Source of the DNA: an uncultured Pseudomonadota bacterium
GTDB taxonomy: Bacteria; Myxococcota_A; UBA796; SXON01
Direction of reading: 5' to 3'
Length of the DNA stretch: 34,845 nt
NCBI GenBank assembly: GCA_903959175.1
Contig: CAJBVW010000313.1
Coordinates: forward strand, 1-34,845
Shown here: piece after piece, positions 23,202 to 30,848 of the stretch
Layout: each line of letters starts with the position of its first letter
How positions within the stretch are numbered: the stretch's first letter is position 1
Notes under the pieces: model-generated
Seen by the model: the letters and a program-made list of their open reading frames with translations, nothing else
Databases searched by the model: none
What the model was told of the DNA's origin: nothing
Translations under genes and position numbers: made by a program

Positions 23202-23386
23202 GCCCACCGGACCTCTCCGCCGACGTCTGCGGCGAGGCGCTCGTTGGCGGGGGTCGAGAGGCCTACGATCCGGCGCGCCCAGCGCTCCAAGCTGGGCTCC
23301 GTCAGGCGAGGCGGGCGGATGCCGGCGTTGCGCTCGATGCGCGCGACAGAGCGGAGAGTCCAGGCGAGGGAGGGGCGCGCGGGCAT
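23198..23386 (-). CDS. hypothetical protein, 62 aa
   Basis: First gene of the packed minus-strand group. It starts at ATG 23386 with no ribosome site but with a -10-like TAGACT 8 nt upstream. The sequence (SLAWTLRSVARIERNAG, LERWARRIVGLSTPANERLA) looks helical and basic, without membrane segment or known motif. Its stop overlaps the next ATG. Function is unknown. Confidence 0.5.
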   Translation of the reverse strand: MPARPSLAWTLRSVARIERNAGIRPPRLTEPSLERWARRIVGLSTPANERLAADVGGEVRWA

Positions 23387-23684
23387 GGGGCGGGAGTCTA
23401 CACCGCGGGATGCGGCGGTACGAGGCGGGGGTCCGCAGGAGCGTGTAGGCGCGGCGGTGCGACGGGCCGCGGTCTCGTCTGCGGGTCGAGGTGCCGCGGG
23501 CACAAGAGCTCGATGGGACGAATCTACCGTTCTGCCTGAGCGGCGAGGCCGGTGGTGGGGCGCTCTGTGCCGGGGATATGCACGCCACCCGTCGGAAACG
23601 CGAAACTCAACGACGGCTTGCCGCCTGCGCGCTTCGAGCGTGATTTTCTTCGGGGCGAGCGTACACCGGTGGTAGGGTGCGCGA
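23387..23684. promoter_or_regulatory. divergent intergenic space with -10-like site
   Basis: This 298-nt space separates the minus-strand operon from the plus-strand gene at 23685. On the minus strand TAGACT (23395-23400) ends 8 nt before ATG 23386, fitting leaderless transcription. On the plus side only weak promoter-like sequence (GTACAC near 23662) is seen. No gene, repeat or hairpin of note was found. Confidence 0.35.
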
Positions 23685-24077
23685 ATGAACGAGGAGCGCG
23701 CCGCTCGCAACCATTTTCGCCTTCTCCTCGCATCGGCGCGCGCCGACGCCCTCGCGGACGCGGAAGGCGCTGAACGCGTCATCTTTGCGATCGAGAGCTT
23801 CGGGCGATTTTTACACCGCAGCGATTCCGCGCTCGAGCGGACGTCTCCGGCGGCGAAGACAGACCTGCGATCTGTCGGCTTGGACTCGGCTCCTGCCAAC
23901 CCCGCCGGTTTCGGGATTTTGCTTGGTCAACTCGTGGAGGCAGCCGAGCAGGTGAGGCCTGGCGAGAAGGCGACAAACCTCGACCTGGACAGGGGCCACG
24001 TGCTCGTGGTTCGACCCGCGGAGGGGGACGCTCCGTCGGAGCTGGTGGGCATCATCACCCCGTCGGATGTGGCCTGA
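23685..24077 (+). CDS. hypothetical protein with CBS-like C-terminal tail
   Basis: A 130-aa protein starting at ATG 23685. The N-terminal half (ARNHFRLLLASARADALADAEG, RVIFAIESFGRFLHR) is helical. The last 30 residues (LDRGHVLVVRPAEGD and SELVGIITPSDVA) look like the terminal strand and helix of a CBS domain, which normally has the form LVGIIT-x-D. A full CBS pair needs over 100 residues, so at most a half-domain is present. Either the gene is shortened relative to its relatives or the resemblance is limited to this motif. It stops just before the lipoprotein gene, whose upstream frame overlaps it. Function is unknown. Confidence 0.5.
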   Translation: MNEERAARNHFRLLLASARADALADAEGAERVIFAIESFGRFLHRSDSALERTSPAAKTDLRSVGLDSAPANPAGFGILLGQLVEAAEQVRPGEKATNLDLDRGHVLVVRPAEGDAPSELVGIITPSDVA

Positions 24078-24129
24078 GCGCGTCCGCGCGTCCGCGCGTG
24101 CTGCGGGCGAGGACCTCTCCGAGGCCGTG

Positions 24130-24618
24130 ATGTACTACGTCGTACTATCACTGCTTCTCTCGTGTGCCTCGGTTGGCCCGGTCAACGTGCTCCCAACGAT
24201 AAGTGATGCCCGCTCCCACATCGGGACGGATCGCGGCCGCCTCCTCGCCCGCCTCTCCCTGCCGGACTCCGCTCTGCAGAGCGGTGACTACGGGCCGTCG
24301 GTCGGGCTCGAGGTCGCCTATGCGCCCGAGCGGTCACCGGCTCGGTTCTACCTGCAGGACGGAGAGGTCGTCCTCGCCTACCTGTCGGCGCCCGCGGTGG
24401 ACGGGATCACCCCCGAGGCGCTGGCTGCTGCCCATCCCGCGGCCGTCGAGCTCCCCTCCCGAGCGGGGAAGGCCTTCGCGCATCACGTAGACGCTTCGGC
24501 GGGCCTCGCGTGGTCTGACGACGGGACCGAGGTCGCGTTCATCGAGGTGTTCCCGCCGATGGAGCTGTCCGTGTGGAAGGCCAGATTCTACGAGGCGCCG
24601 GGGACGTTCTACAAGTAG
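24130..24618 (+). CDS. small lipoprotein, 162 aa
   Basis: ATG 24130 is chosen for its GAGG ribosome site 6 nt upstream and for the resulting short leader MYYVVLSLLLSC, with the lipobox cysteine at residue 12. The frame is open further upstream to ATG 24067, which would give a leader of about 33 residues. The mature part contains RGRLLARLSLPDSAL, ARFYLQDGEVVLAYLSAPAVDG, and ends LSVWKARFYEAPGTFYK; it is probably a beta-rich outer-membrane or periplasmic protein. No family is recognised. It follows the CBS-tail gene by 52 nt. Confidence 0.65.
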   Translation: MYYVVLSLLLSCASVGPVNVLPTISDARSHIGTDRGRLLARLSLPDSALQSGDYGPSVGLEVAYAPERSPARFYLQDGEVVLAYLSAPAVDGITPEALAAAHPAAVELPSRAGKAFAHHVDASAGLAWSDDGTEVAFIEVFPPMELSVWKARFYEAPGTFYK

Positions 24619-24624
24619 GCGCAG

Positions 24625-24720
24625 CCCCGACCCGCTTCATCGTCGTGACCGGCTGCACCCAGGGGCTCGGCTACCACGCCGGCGGCGAGCTCGCGCGCAC
24701 CTCGCCCGCGGGAGGCGGGG
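24625..24720 (+). pseudogene. 5' remnant of a short-chain dehydrogenase gene
   Basis: A reading frame here gives TRFIVVTGCTQGLGYHAGGE and then LARTSPAGG. This is the first beta-strand, the TGxxxGxG nucleotide-binding loop and the first helix of an SDR oxidoreductase. Nothing like the rest of the 250-aa family follows; the frame turns into low-complexity sequence and ends by 24809. The fragment probably marks a gene cut off when the neighbouring accessory genes arrived. A chance match is possible but unlikely given the full motif. Confidence 0.5.
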
Positions 24721-24867
24721 TTCGTGGACGGGTGAGGAAACATGCCGGCCGCGAGCACGATCTTTCCCCGAGGGGGTTAGTTCCTGCGCGGAGCGAGAGG
24801 TGTTCGTGAGGGGGACGGGGCCGAGCAGTGGATGGTCGCGGGCAGCGCTCCTCGGCGGCGCCGCGTG

Positions 24868-27222
24868 ATGGACAGCGAGCTCCGGCTCCGAAGGGATACG
24901 CTGGAGGATTGGCAACGCCTCGCTGTCGATGCCTGGGACCACGCAAATCCGCCTGGGCTCGGTCGTCGCCACGGCATCCTCAGTGTGTACACCGGCGGCG
25001 GAAAGACCCTGCTCGCCGCGGCCTGCATCGCCAAGGCTGCGGCGGACACACCCGACCTCCGCGTCGCCGTGGTCGTCCCCAAGATCGCGCTTGCCAAGCA
25101 ATGGCAGGCTGACCTGGCGGCGGCGTTGAACGTGGATCGAGCCGCTATCGGGATCGCGGGGGGTGGAGGCGACGGGAGCCTGATGCGCTCCCGGATTGTG
25201 GTGTTCGTCATCGACACCGCGCGGGCGGAGTTGAAGCGCCAGTCTGCAGATGTGCGTTCTCTGATGCTCGTCGTAGACGAGTGCCACCGATCGGGATCGG
25301 CCAAGAACCGGGAGATCTACGCCGCGCGCAGCGCGTTCCGCCTGGGGCTCTCTGCCACGCCGGAGCGCGGGGACGACGTGGATGACAACGGCGTGCCACT
25401 CCCAATCGAGCAGCAGGCGCACGGACGTGCCCTCGGGCCCGTCTGCTTCCAGCTCGACCTGAAGGACGCCCGGCTTCGCGGCCTTCTGCCGCCGTACCGC
25501 ATCGTCCACCATGGGATCGCGCTCGACAAAGCCGAGCGTGGAACCTACGAAACCCTGTGCGAGCGCGTTCGGCGCGCCGAGAACGCCCTGCTGGCGGCCG
25601 GCGGCGACCCGGGCCGCTACCTCGCGTATCTGCGGCCCGGCGCCAGGCACTCCGCGGCGGTCCGTCGAGCCGCCGCCGACCTCCAGACCACCTACGTCGG
25701 CCGCAAGCAGTTCCTCTACGGTGCGACCGAGCGGAACCGGGTCGGCCGAGAGATCGTGGGTGCTCAGGTACGGGGCTCGAAGGGGAAGATCCGGGCGCTG
25801 CTCTTCAACGAACGGATCCGGGATAGCGACGGTGAGGACGAGGAATCCTCTCCACGCGACGCCGGCGCCGAGGCCCTCTACCGCGGCCTCATCGAGGACT
25901 GCCGCCGAGGCGCCCTCTCCCTCGAAGAGCGTCAGGTCGCGTTGGAGCACTCAGAGCTCGCCGCGGACGCCCGCGATGCCGCGCTCGAAGGGTTCCGCGA
26001 CGGTAGCGTCCGGGTGCTCGTGTCGGTCAAGGCGTTGGTCGAGGGGATCAATGTGCCCGAGACCGACCTCGGGATCTCGGTAGCCTCAACCGCCAGCGCG
26101 CGTCAGCGCATCCAGACGCTCGGGCGCGTGCTCCGCTCCGCGCGCGACGCCCAGGGTCGGCGCTTGCCCGCCGAGCTGCAGCCGGTCAAGGAGATGCACC
26201 TCGTCTACGTCCGCGATTCGGTGGACGCGAACATCTACGCCAATCACGATTGGACGGATCTCACCGGGGACGCAGAGAACGTATGGAAGGAGTGGGATCT
26301 CGGAGCGCTCGCGCCACACGACGGGGCCGCGCTGAAGCCGTCGTTGTTCTCGGAGGAGACGGCGTGGGCGGACATCAAGGAGCTCGCCCTGCCGCAGCGG
26401 TGGAACGGGCCTGTCCCGCGTACCGTCTGGTCACACCGTGCGGGCGGGGTGTTCCGGCAGGACGAAGCGCCGGCCGTCGACCCGCTTCCGGCAGTCGCCC
26501 TCCTCGAGCGGGGTGCCCCGCCCCTCGGGGCGGATGCGCGTGGGCGCTTCAAGGTGACGCCCCAGCTCGGCGTGGTGTTGAAGTTGGCGCAGCCAACCGC
26601 GGCCCGTGCGGGCGGATGGTACGCGCTCGGCCAACTCCCAGCGCCTCTGCGTGCGCAGGACGGTGAATTCGCGACGGGGGAGCCGGCCCCGCTGCCGCCT
26701 CCGGCCGCGACGGTGGACGCGGCGCCCCTGGTGATCCGACCCGGCGTCGCGCCCGCGGGAGGAGACGCTCGCGCTCCGGGGACCGCGCCACCGGCTCGGC
26801 AAACGGACGCCGATCTCGAGCTCGCGCGCGAGGTCGAGCAGGTGACCGGGCTTCGGTGGTCCGCGGTGTTGCAGCACGCCTGCCTCGCGTGCGTGGACCA
26901 GGACATGCGTTGGGTGACCGCGGCGCGCGACCTCCTCCAGACCCGCCGGCGGGGACAGGAGGCGCTGCCCGCGCTCAACGCGCTGCTCGGGGTGGGCATC
27001 GAGGGGGTCACGGTGCGGGTCGAGCGCCTCGACCTCGAGTGGCCGGAGCTCCTCGTCTACGCCTGCGCGTGTTGGCACAACGGGCGCCTCGACGAGGTGC
27101 GGCGTGTCCGCGAGGAGTTCCAGCGGCGGCGAAAGCGTGTTGGAGCGCGGAATCAAGCGCTCGCCCACGCGCTGGGCATCCTGCTGAACGAGGTGCGTGA
27201 CGTCTGGTCGGACGCCGGCTAG
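24868..27222 (+). CDS. SF2 DEAD/DEAH-type helicase with unassigned C-terminus
   Basis: A 784-aa protein. ATG 24868 is preferred because the helicase Q-like start (LRRDTLEDWQRLAVDAW) follows closely; ATG 24832 would add 12 residues, and neither has a strong ribosome site. Helicase motifs are TGGGKT (K46), VVPKIALAKQW (about 69-79), VVDECHR (DECH 137-140), LSATPER (161-167) and, near residue 395-430, LVEGINVPETD with QRIQTLGRVLR. The C-terminal 330 residues have no domain I can name; they include a Pro/Ala-rich linker (about 620-650) and a helical end (FQRRRKRVGARNQALAHALG). Such stand-alone XPB/ResIII-like helicases are common in defence islands. It is flanked by a gene remnant and a recombinase, so it is probably acquired. 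Confidence 0.8.
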   Translation: MDSELRLRRDTLEDWQRLAVDAWDHANPPGLGRRHGILSVYTGGGKTLLAAACIAKAAADTPDLRVAVVVPKIALAKQWQADLAAALNVDRAAIGIAGGGGDGSLMRSRIVVFVIDTARAELKRQSADVRSLMLVVDECHRSGSAKNREIYAARSAFRLGLSATPERGDDVDDNGVPLPIEQQAHGRALGPVCFQLDLKDARLRGLLPPYRIVHHGIALDKAERGTYETLCERVRRAENALLAAGGDPGRYLAYLRPGARHSAAVRRAAADLQTTYVGRKQFLYGATERNRVGREIVGAQVRGSKGKIRALLFNERIRDSDGEDEESSPRDAGAEALYRGLIEDCRRGALSLEERQVALEHSELAADARDAALEGFRDGSVRVLVSVKALVEGINVPETDLGISVASTASARQRIQTLGRVLRSARDAQGRRLPAELQPVKEMHLVYVRDSVDANIYANHDWTDLTGDAENVWKEWDLGALAPHDGAALKPSLFSEETAWADIKELALPQRWNGPVPRTVWSHRAGGVFRQDEAPAVDPLPAVALLERGAPPLGADARGRFKVTPQLGVVLKLAQPTAARAGGWYALGQLPAPLRAQDGEFATGEPAPLPPPAATVDAAPLVIRPGVAPAGGDARAPGTAPPARQTDADLELAREVEQVTGLRWSAVLQHACLACVDQDMRWVTAARDLLQTRRRGQEALPALNALLGVGIEGVTVRVERLDLEWPELLVYACACWHNGRLDEVRRVREEFQRRRKRVGARNQALAHALGILLNEVRDVWSDAG

Positions 27223-27320
27223 TCGGGGTGGCACCCGACGGGGTGTGTCCACGCCGCTCGCGGCCTTTCGCATCGTGTGACACGGCCCCGCGCGAGGGGG
27301 CGTCACCCGAAGGGCGGAGA

Positions 27321-27390
27321 CCCGCGCCGCGCGGGGCTCCGTCGGGCGGCCGCCGCCCGATAGCACCCGGCCGGCCCCGGGCCGGCGCGC
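27321..27390. repeat. three consecutive GC-rich palindromes
   Basis: Within 70 nt lie CCCGCG-CCG-CGCGGG (27321-27335), TCGGGCGG-CCG-CCGCCCGA (27342-27360, perfect 8-bp stem) and a CCGGCCC/GGGCCGG palindrome around 27370-27385. They occupy the space between the helicase stop and the convergent recombinase gene. They may form a bidirectional terminator block or a recombination-related structure. Apart from these, 27223-27485 shows no gene. Confidence 0.5.
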
Positions 27391-27485
27391 CCAGCCTGCC
27401 GATCGGGTTGGGCGCGTCGGGATCCGCCTGGATCAGCGCGGGCGGCTCCGTGGCCTTCTCGGATGTTCTTGCCGAATCCATCGAA

Positions 27486-27531
27486 GCCAAAAATGAGAAA
27501 GGCGTCGCTATCGACGAATCGAGCGACGCCT
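27486..27531 (-). terminator. intrinsic terminator of the serine recombinase gene
   Basis: On the minus strand a 10-bp stem (AGGCGTCGCT paired with AGCGACGCCT, 12-nt loop) is followed by TTT, four bases and a run of five T. The stem overlaps the stop codon at 27508-27510, so the last codons of the recombinase lie in the terminator. Confidence 0.75.
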
Positions 27532-29202
27532 ATCAGGTATGGCTCCTCCAAGCGTCCCCGCCTGAGAGTATTCGGCCCCCTCCACGTCCATAGTGACGTT
27601 CGCAGCTTGCATTTCATCAACGAGCAGCTTCAGGCCCTCGTTGTCGAACGGCACCTTGTAGGAGATGTGCAGGCTGGAGCGGTTCACCACCCGGATTGAC
27701 GCGATGAACCGGGTCACGATGCGCCGGCGGATGCCGAGGGGGAAGGTGTCCCAGCCCGCCTGGAAGGTAGCCCGGAAGCGCGCGAGCTGGTCGAGGTTCG
27801 TGCCGATGGCGCGGTCGTAGTAGTCCTGCTGGCGGACGATGCGCGCCTCCGCCTCGAGCGCCGCCTTCATGGTGTTGGCCTCGGTGATCTGGGCCTGCAT
27901 CGCCACGGGGTCGACGCCGAGCCCGATGGCGCGGACGTAGTTCTGGATGCGCCGGTCGATCTCCCCGATCTTGGCGTCGACGGCCTTGGGGCTCTGCCCG
28001 TAGGTCCGGCGCCGCGCCTCCACCTTCTCCAGGATGCGCCGCTCGATGTCCGCCCACGCCTTGTCGTTCACGAGGCGGTTCTTGACCACGTCCACGACGA
28101 TGCCCTCGATCCAGTCCTTGTGGAGCGGGAGCGACGGGCAGACCTCAGCGCCCTTCGTCTGGTAGCTGCTGCAGTAGTAGGCGTACCAGGGGTGGCGCTC
28201 GCCGGTCTTGCGGTCGAGGCGAAGCTGTTTCTTCCCCGAGAAGTTGGCGCCGCAATGCTCGCACTTGATGAGGCGGGCGAGCAGGTAGTCGACGTGGTGG
28301 TCGGCGCGCTTGGTACAGTCGAACGTGCGGCCCTGGGCGAGGGTGGCGCGGCGCTCGAAGAGGTCGCGCTCGATGATGGCGGGGTGGGCGTTCGTCGCGA
28401 CGATGTGCTGCACCGGGTCGGTGCGCTCGCGGCCGGTACGCCCGGCGCGCTTGGACTTGAACCAGACCTGGTCGCCCACGTAGACGCGGTTCATGAGCAT
28501 CGTCGAGATGGTGGAGCTGTTCCAGTTGGGGGAGCGGGGCCCGGAGATCTTCTGGCGGTTCAGTTCGCGGGCGATGGCCTTGTTCCCGAGGCCGTGGTTC
28601 ACGGAGAGGTCGAAGATGTGGCGGATCACCCGCAGCTCCTCCACGGGGCCGAGCATGAGCTTGCCGTGCGTCCCGCCGCGCCCGTCCTCGACGTGCTCGA
28701 CGTGCTCGACCCGGTAGCCGTAGGGCACGCGCCCGCCGTTGAAGTTGGCCCGCTCGGCGTTCTCGCGCATCCCCTTGAGGGTCTCGGTCGCGAGGTTCAT
28801 CGAGTAGAACTGGTTGATGACCTCGATCATGCCCTCGTAGAGGAAGCCCTGCGGGGTGTCGGGGTCGTAGGTCTCGGTGATGCTCTTCACGAGGACGCCG
28901 TGCTTGCGGAGCAGGCTCTTGAAGAGGATGGACTCCTCGCGGTCGCGAGAGAAGCGGTCGAGCTTGTGGACGACGATCGCCTTCACGTCGGCCTTCTTGC
29001 AGTAGGCGATCATCTCGCAGAAGCCGGGCCGCTTGTTCGCGTGGGCGTAGGCGGACTCTCCCTCGTCCACGAACTCGCGCAGGAGGCGGTGGTCGGGCCG
29101 CTCCTCGACCCAGCGGGTGAGCAGCTTGCCCTGGGCGGGGATGGAGATGTCCTTGAGGGCCTGCTCGTCGGAGGAGACGCGGCAGTAGGTGACGACGTTC
29201 AT
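27508..29202 (-). CDS. large serine recombinase (site-specific integrase)
   Basis: A 564-aa enzyme starting at ATG 29202 with GGAG 8 nt upstream. The resolvase-type catalytic domain (1-150) begins MNVVTYCRVSSDEQ with Ser10 as the expected nucleophile, and has KLDRFSRD (about 80-87). The recombinase domain (about 155-285) includes RVPYGYRV and the LMNRVYVG segment. The zinc ribbon has C314, C317, C344 and C355. A long charged helix (about 380-480, KVEARRRTYGQSPKAVDAKI) is the coiled-coil that controls integration direction in this family. It breaks and joins DNA at short att sites and needs no other transposase. Length and motifs are complete, so it is probably active. Its att sites were not identified. 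Confidence 0.92.
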   Translation of the reverse strand: MNVVTYCRVSSDEQALKDISIPAQGKLLTRWVEERPDHRLLREFVDEGESAYAHANKRPGFCEMIAYCKKADVKAIVVHKLDRFSRDREESILFKSLLRKHGVLVKSITETYDPDTPQGFLYEGMIEVINQFYSMNLATETLKGMRENAERANFNGGRVPYGYRVEHVEHVEDGRGGTHGKLMLGPVEELRVIRHIFDLSVNHGLGNKAIARELNRQKISGPRSPNWNSSTISTMLMNRVYVGDQVWFKSKRAGRTGRERTDPVQHIVATNAHPAIIERDLFERRATLAQGRTFDCTKRADHHVDYLLARLIKCEHCGANFSGKKQLRLDRKTGERHPWYAYYCSSYQTKGAEVCPSLPLHKDWIEGIVVDVVKNRLVNDKAWADIERRILEKVEARRRTYGQSPKAVDAKIGEIDRRIQNYVRAIGLGVDPVAMQAQITEANTMKAALEAEARIVRQQDYYDRAIGTNLDQLARFRATFQAGWDTFPLGIRRRIVTRFIASIRVVNRSSLHISYKVPFDNEGLKLLVDEMQAANVTMDVEGAEYSQAGTLGGAIPDRRRSIRR

Positions 29203-29256
29203 GAGAGCTCTCCGAGGGGGGAAACGTTCGGGCTGGGCCCCGGCCGCGACCCTGAT

Positions 29257-29272
29257 TGCAAAAGGGATGCCA
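29257..29272 (-). promoter_or_regulatory. sigma-54-type promoter of the recombinase gene
   Basis: On the minus strand TGGCAT-CCCTT-TTGCA matches the -24/-12 consensus TGGCAC-N5-TTGCA with one difference and correct spacing. It lies about 55 nt before ATG 29202. A TTGACA at 29284-29289 has no matching -10, so the sigma-54 reading is better. It implies activator-dependent expression. Confidence 0.5.
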
Positions 29273-29538
29273 GCGACCCCGGCTGTCAAGGCCTGGATCG
29301 CAGGTCGTCCGAAACACCAGGAAAGGCGAGTTTTCGATGCCCTTGGTGGTCGGTTTTGGCCGCCGGATCGACGTTCTGGCAACGCGCCACCCACCCAAAT
29401 CAACGCGCCGCCGCTGCCTCATCGGGGGACGGGGGCGCCGCGCACGGGGGGCGCTGCGCGCCATTCAAAGGCTCTTGCGTCGCGTTCAGGGAGACGAGCG
29501 GGTCGACATGCCGCTGGAGCGCGCCACGGGCCCTCAAC

Positions 29539-29552
29539 GAACGTGCACGTTC
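29539..29552. promoter_or_regulatory. perfect 14-bp palindrome upstream of the Fic gene
   Basis: GAACGTGCACGTTC is a perfect palindrome, centred 85 nt before the Fic start and 14 nt from the second dyad. It could be an operator, but a 14-bp palindrome alone is modest evidence. Confidence 0.4.
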
Positions 29553-29565
29553 CTCGGCCCTCGCG

Positions 29566-29587
29566 CTAATAACGACTGCGTTATTAG
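29566..29587. promoter_or_regulatory. 22-bp dyad, probable operator of the Fic gene
   Basis: CTAATAACG and CGTTATTAG form a perfect 9-bp inverted repeat with a 4-nt spacer, AT-rich in a GC-rich setting, 43 nt before the Fic GTG. The site overlaps the likely promoter. The Fic protein has its own C-terminal winged-helix domain, so autoregulation through this site is likely. Confidence 0.65.
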
Positions 29588-29630
29588 TGGCCGACCCGGA
29601 GAACGCCGTCGTTCCCAGGCAAGGAGCCCC

Positions 29631-30815
29631 GTGCCTCGAGCGACTGGAGACTACGACACCACCATCGCCGGCGGCGAGACGGTGCGCGCGTTCGTACCCT
29701 TCCCACTCCCGCCGCGGGACCCGCCCCTTGAGATCGTGGGGCCGCTGCATGAGCGCCTCCGGGTCGCAGAGCAGGCGTTGGTCCGTCTGGAGCTCGCCGG
29801 CGCGATGGTGCCGTCGATGGACTGGTTCATCTACGCCTTCGTCCGCAAGGAGGCCGTCATCTCCTCGCAGATCGAGGGGACGCAGGCCACGCTTGTAGAT
29901 CTCCTGAACTTCGAGGCCACGGAGGGGGACGCGGCGCCTGCGCCGGCGAGCGCCGACGTAGAGGAAGTGTGCAACTACGTCGACGCGCTGCACTTCGCGC
30001 GTTCGCAGCTGGCTGATCCACAGGGACCGCCGCTGTCGATGCGGTTGCTCAACGCCACCCACGCACGGCTCATGCGCGGGGTGCGTGGCGCGTCGAAGCT
30101 GCCGGGAGAGGTGCGACGCAGCCAGAACTGGATCGGCGGGTCGCGGCCGGGCAACGCTGCGTTCGTGCCGGCACCTCCCCACCGGCTCGGCGAGGCGCTC
30201 TCCGAGCTGGAGCGGTACGTCCACGCCGACGACGAGGGGCTGCACCCGCTCGTGCGCGCGGGGCTGCTGCACGTCCAGTTCGAGACGATCCACCCCTACC
30301 TCGACGGCAACGGGCGCATCGGGCGCCTCCTGGTGAGCCTGCTCCTGGAGCACTGGGGGCTGCTCACCCAGCCGCTCCTCTACCTGTCGCTCTTCTTCAA
30401 GCGGCACCGGGCCGAGTACTACCGGAGGCTGAACGCGGTGCGCGTGGACGGCGACTGGGAGGGCTGGCTCGACTTCTTCCTCGACGGCGTCGGCACGATC
30501 GCCGAGGAGGCGGTCGCCGCAGCGAAGGAGCTGTTCACGCTCGTGGTCAGCGACCGCACCCGGCTGCTCGCGCACGTGGACACGACGGTGGTGACCGTCC
30601 GCCTCTTCGAGCTCCTCCCTCGCAACCCGATGCTCACGACGGCGAGCGTCATGCGGCTGCTCGGAGTGGCCCGCCCGACGGCGGCGCGCTCGCTGGACGC
30701 GCTGGTGGAGGCGGGCATCCTCGTCGAGACAACCGGCAAGCGCCGGGACCGCACGTTCGCCTACGACGCCTACCTGCGCCGCCTGCGCGAGGGGACGGAG
30801 CTCGAGGGGCGGTGA
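29631..30815 (+). CDS. Fic family protein with C-terminal winged helix
   Basis: A 394-aa protein. GTG 29631 is set by the strong AAGGAG ribosome site 4 nt upstream. Residues about 10-100 are the N-terminal Fic-associated domain, with SSQIEGT (78-84) fitting the inhibitory (S/T)xxxE(G/N) helix: S78, E82, G83. The Fic core has HPYLDGNGRIGR (221-232), the complete catalytic motif for transfer of AMP (or another nucleotide monophosphate) to Ser, Thr or Tyr of a target protein. Residues about 315-380 (MLTTASVMRLLGVARPTAAR) are a winged helix-turn-helix, and a 22-bp dyad precedes the gene. Both catalytic and inhibitory motifs are intact, so this is a self-restrained AMPylase. Fic genes of this form are common in mobile regions; the target is unknown. 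Confidence 0.9.
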   Translation: MPRATGDYDTTIAGGETVRAFVPFPLPPRDPPLEIVGPLHERLRVAEQALVRLELAGAMVPSMDWFIYAFVRKEAVISSQIEGTQATLVDLLNFEATEGDAAPAPASADVEEVCNYVDALHFARSQLADPQGPPLSMRLLNATHARLMRGVRGASKLPGEVRRSQNWIGGSRPGNAAFVPAPPHRLGEALSELERYVHADDEGLHPLVRAGLLHVQFETIHPYLDGNGRIGRLLVSLLLEHWGLLTQPLLYLSLFFKRHRAEYYRRLNAVRVDGDWEGWLDFFLDGVGTIAEEAVAAAKELFTLVVSDRTRLLAHVDTTVVTVRLFELLPRNPMLTTASVMRLLGVARPTAARSLDALVEAGILVETTGKRRDRTFAYDAYLRRLREGTELEGR

Positions 30816-30848
30816 ACGCCGGGTCTGCTGTGGGGGCCTGGGGCTCCG

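Larger units (their letters stand above)
29203..29630. other. intergenic space between recombinase and Fic genes
   Basis: 428 nt without a convincing gene. It holds the sigma-54-type promoter (29257-29272) for the recombinase and two dyads (29539-29552, 29566-29587) before the Fic gene. It is the natural place to look for an att half-site of the recombinase, but no repeat pair was found by eye. Confidence 0.5.

Noticed and set aside
29284-29289. TTGACA as a -35 box for the recombinase
   Set aside because: At 16-18 nt spacing only CCCTTT-like sequence is found, no -10; the overlapping sigma-54-type match is better.
28120-29898. A 592-codon plus-strand frame
   Set aside because: It is the antisense shadow of the serine recombinase and runs on into the intergenic space; no domain is visible.
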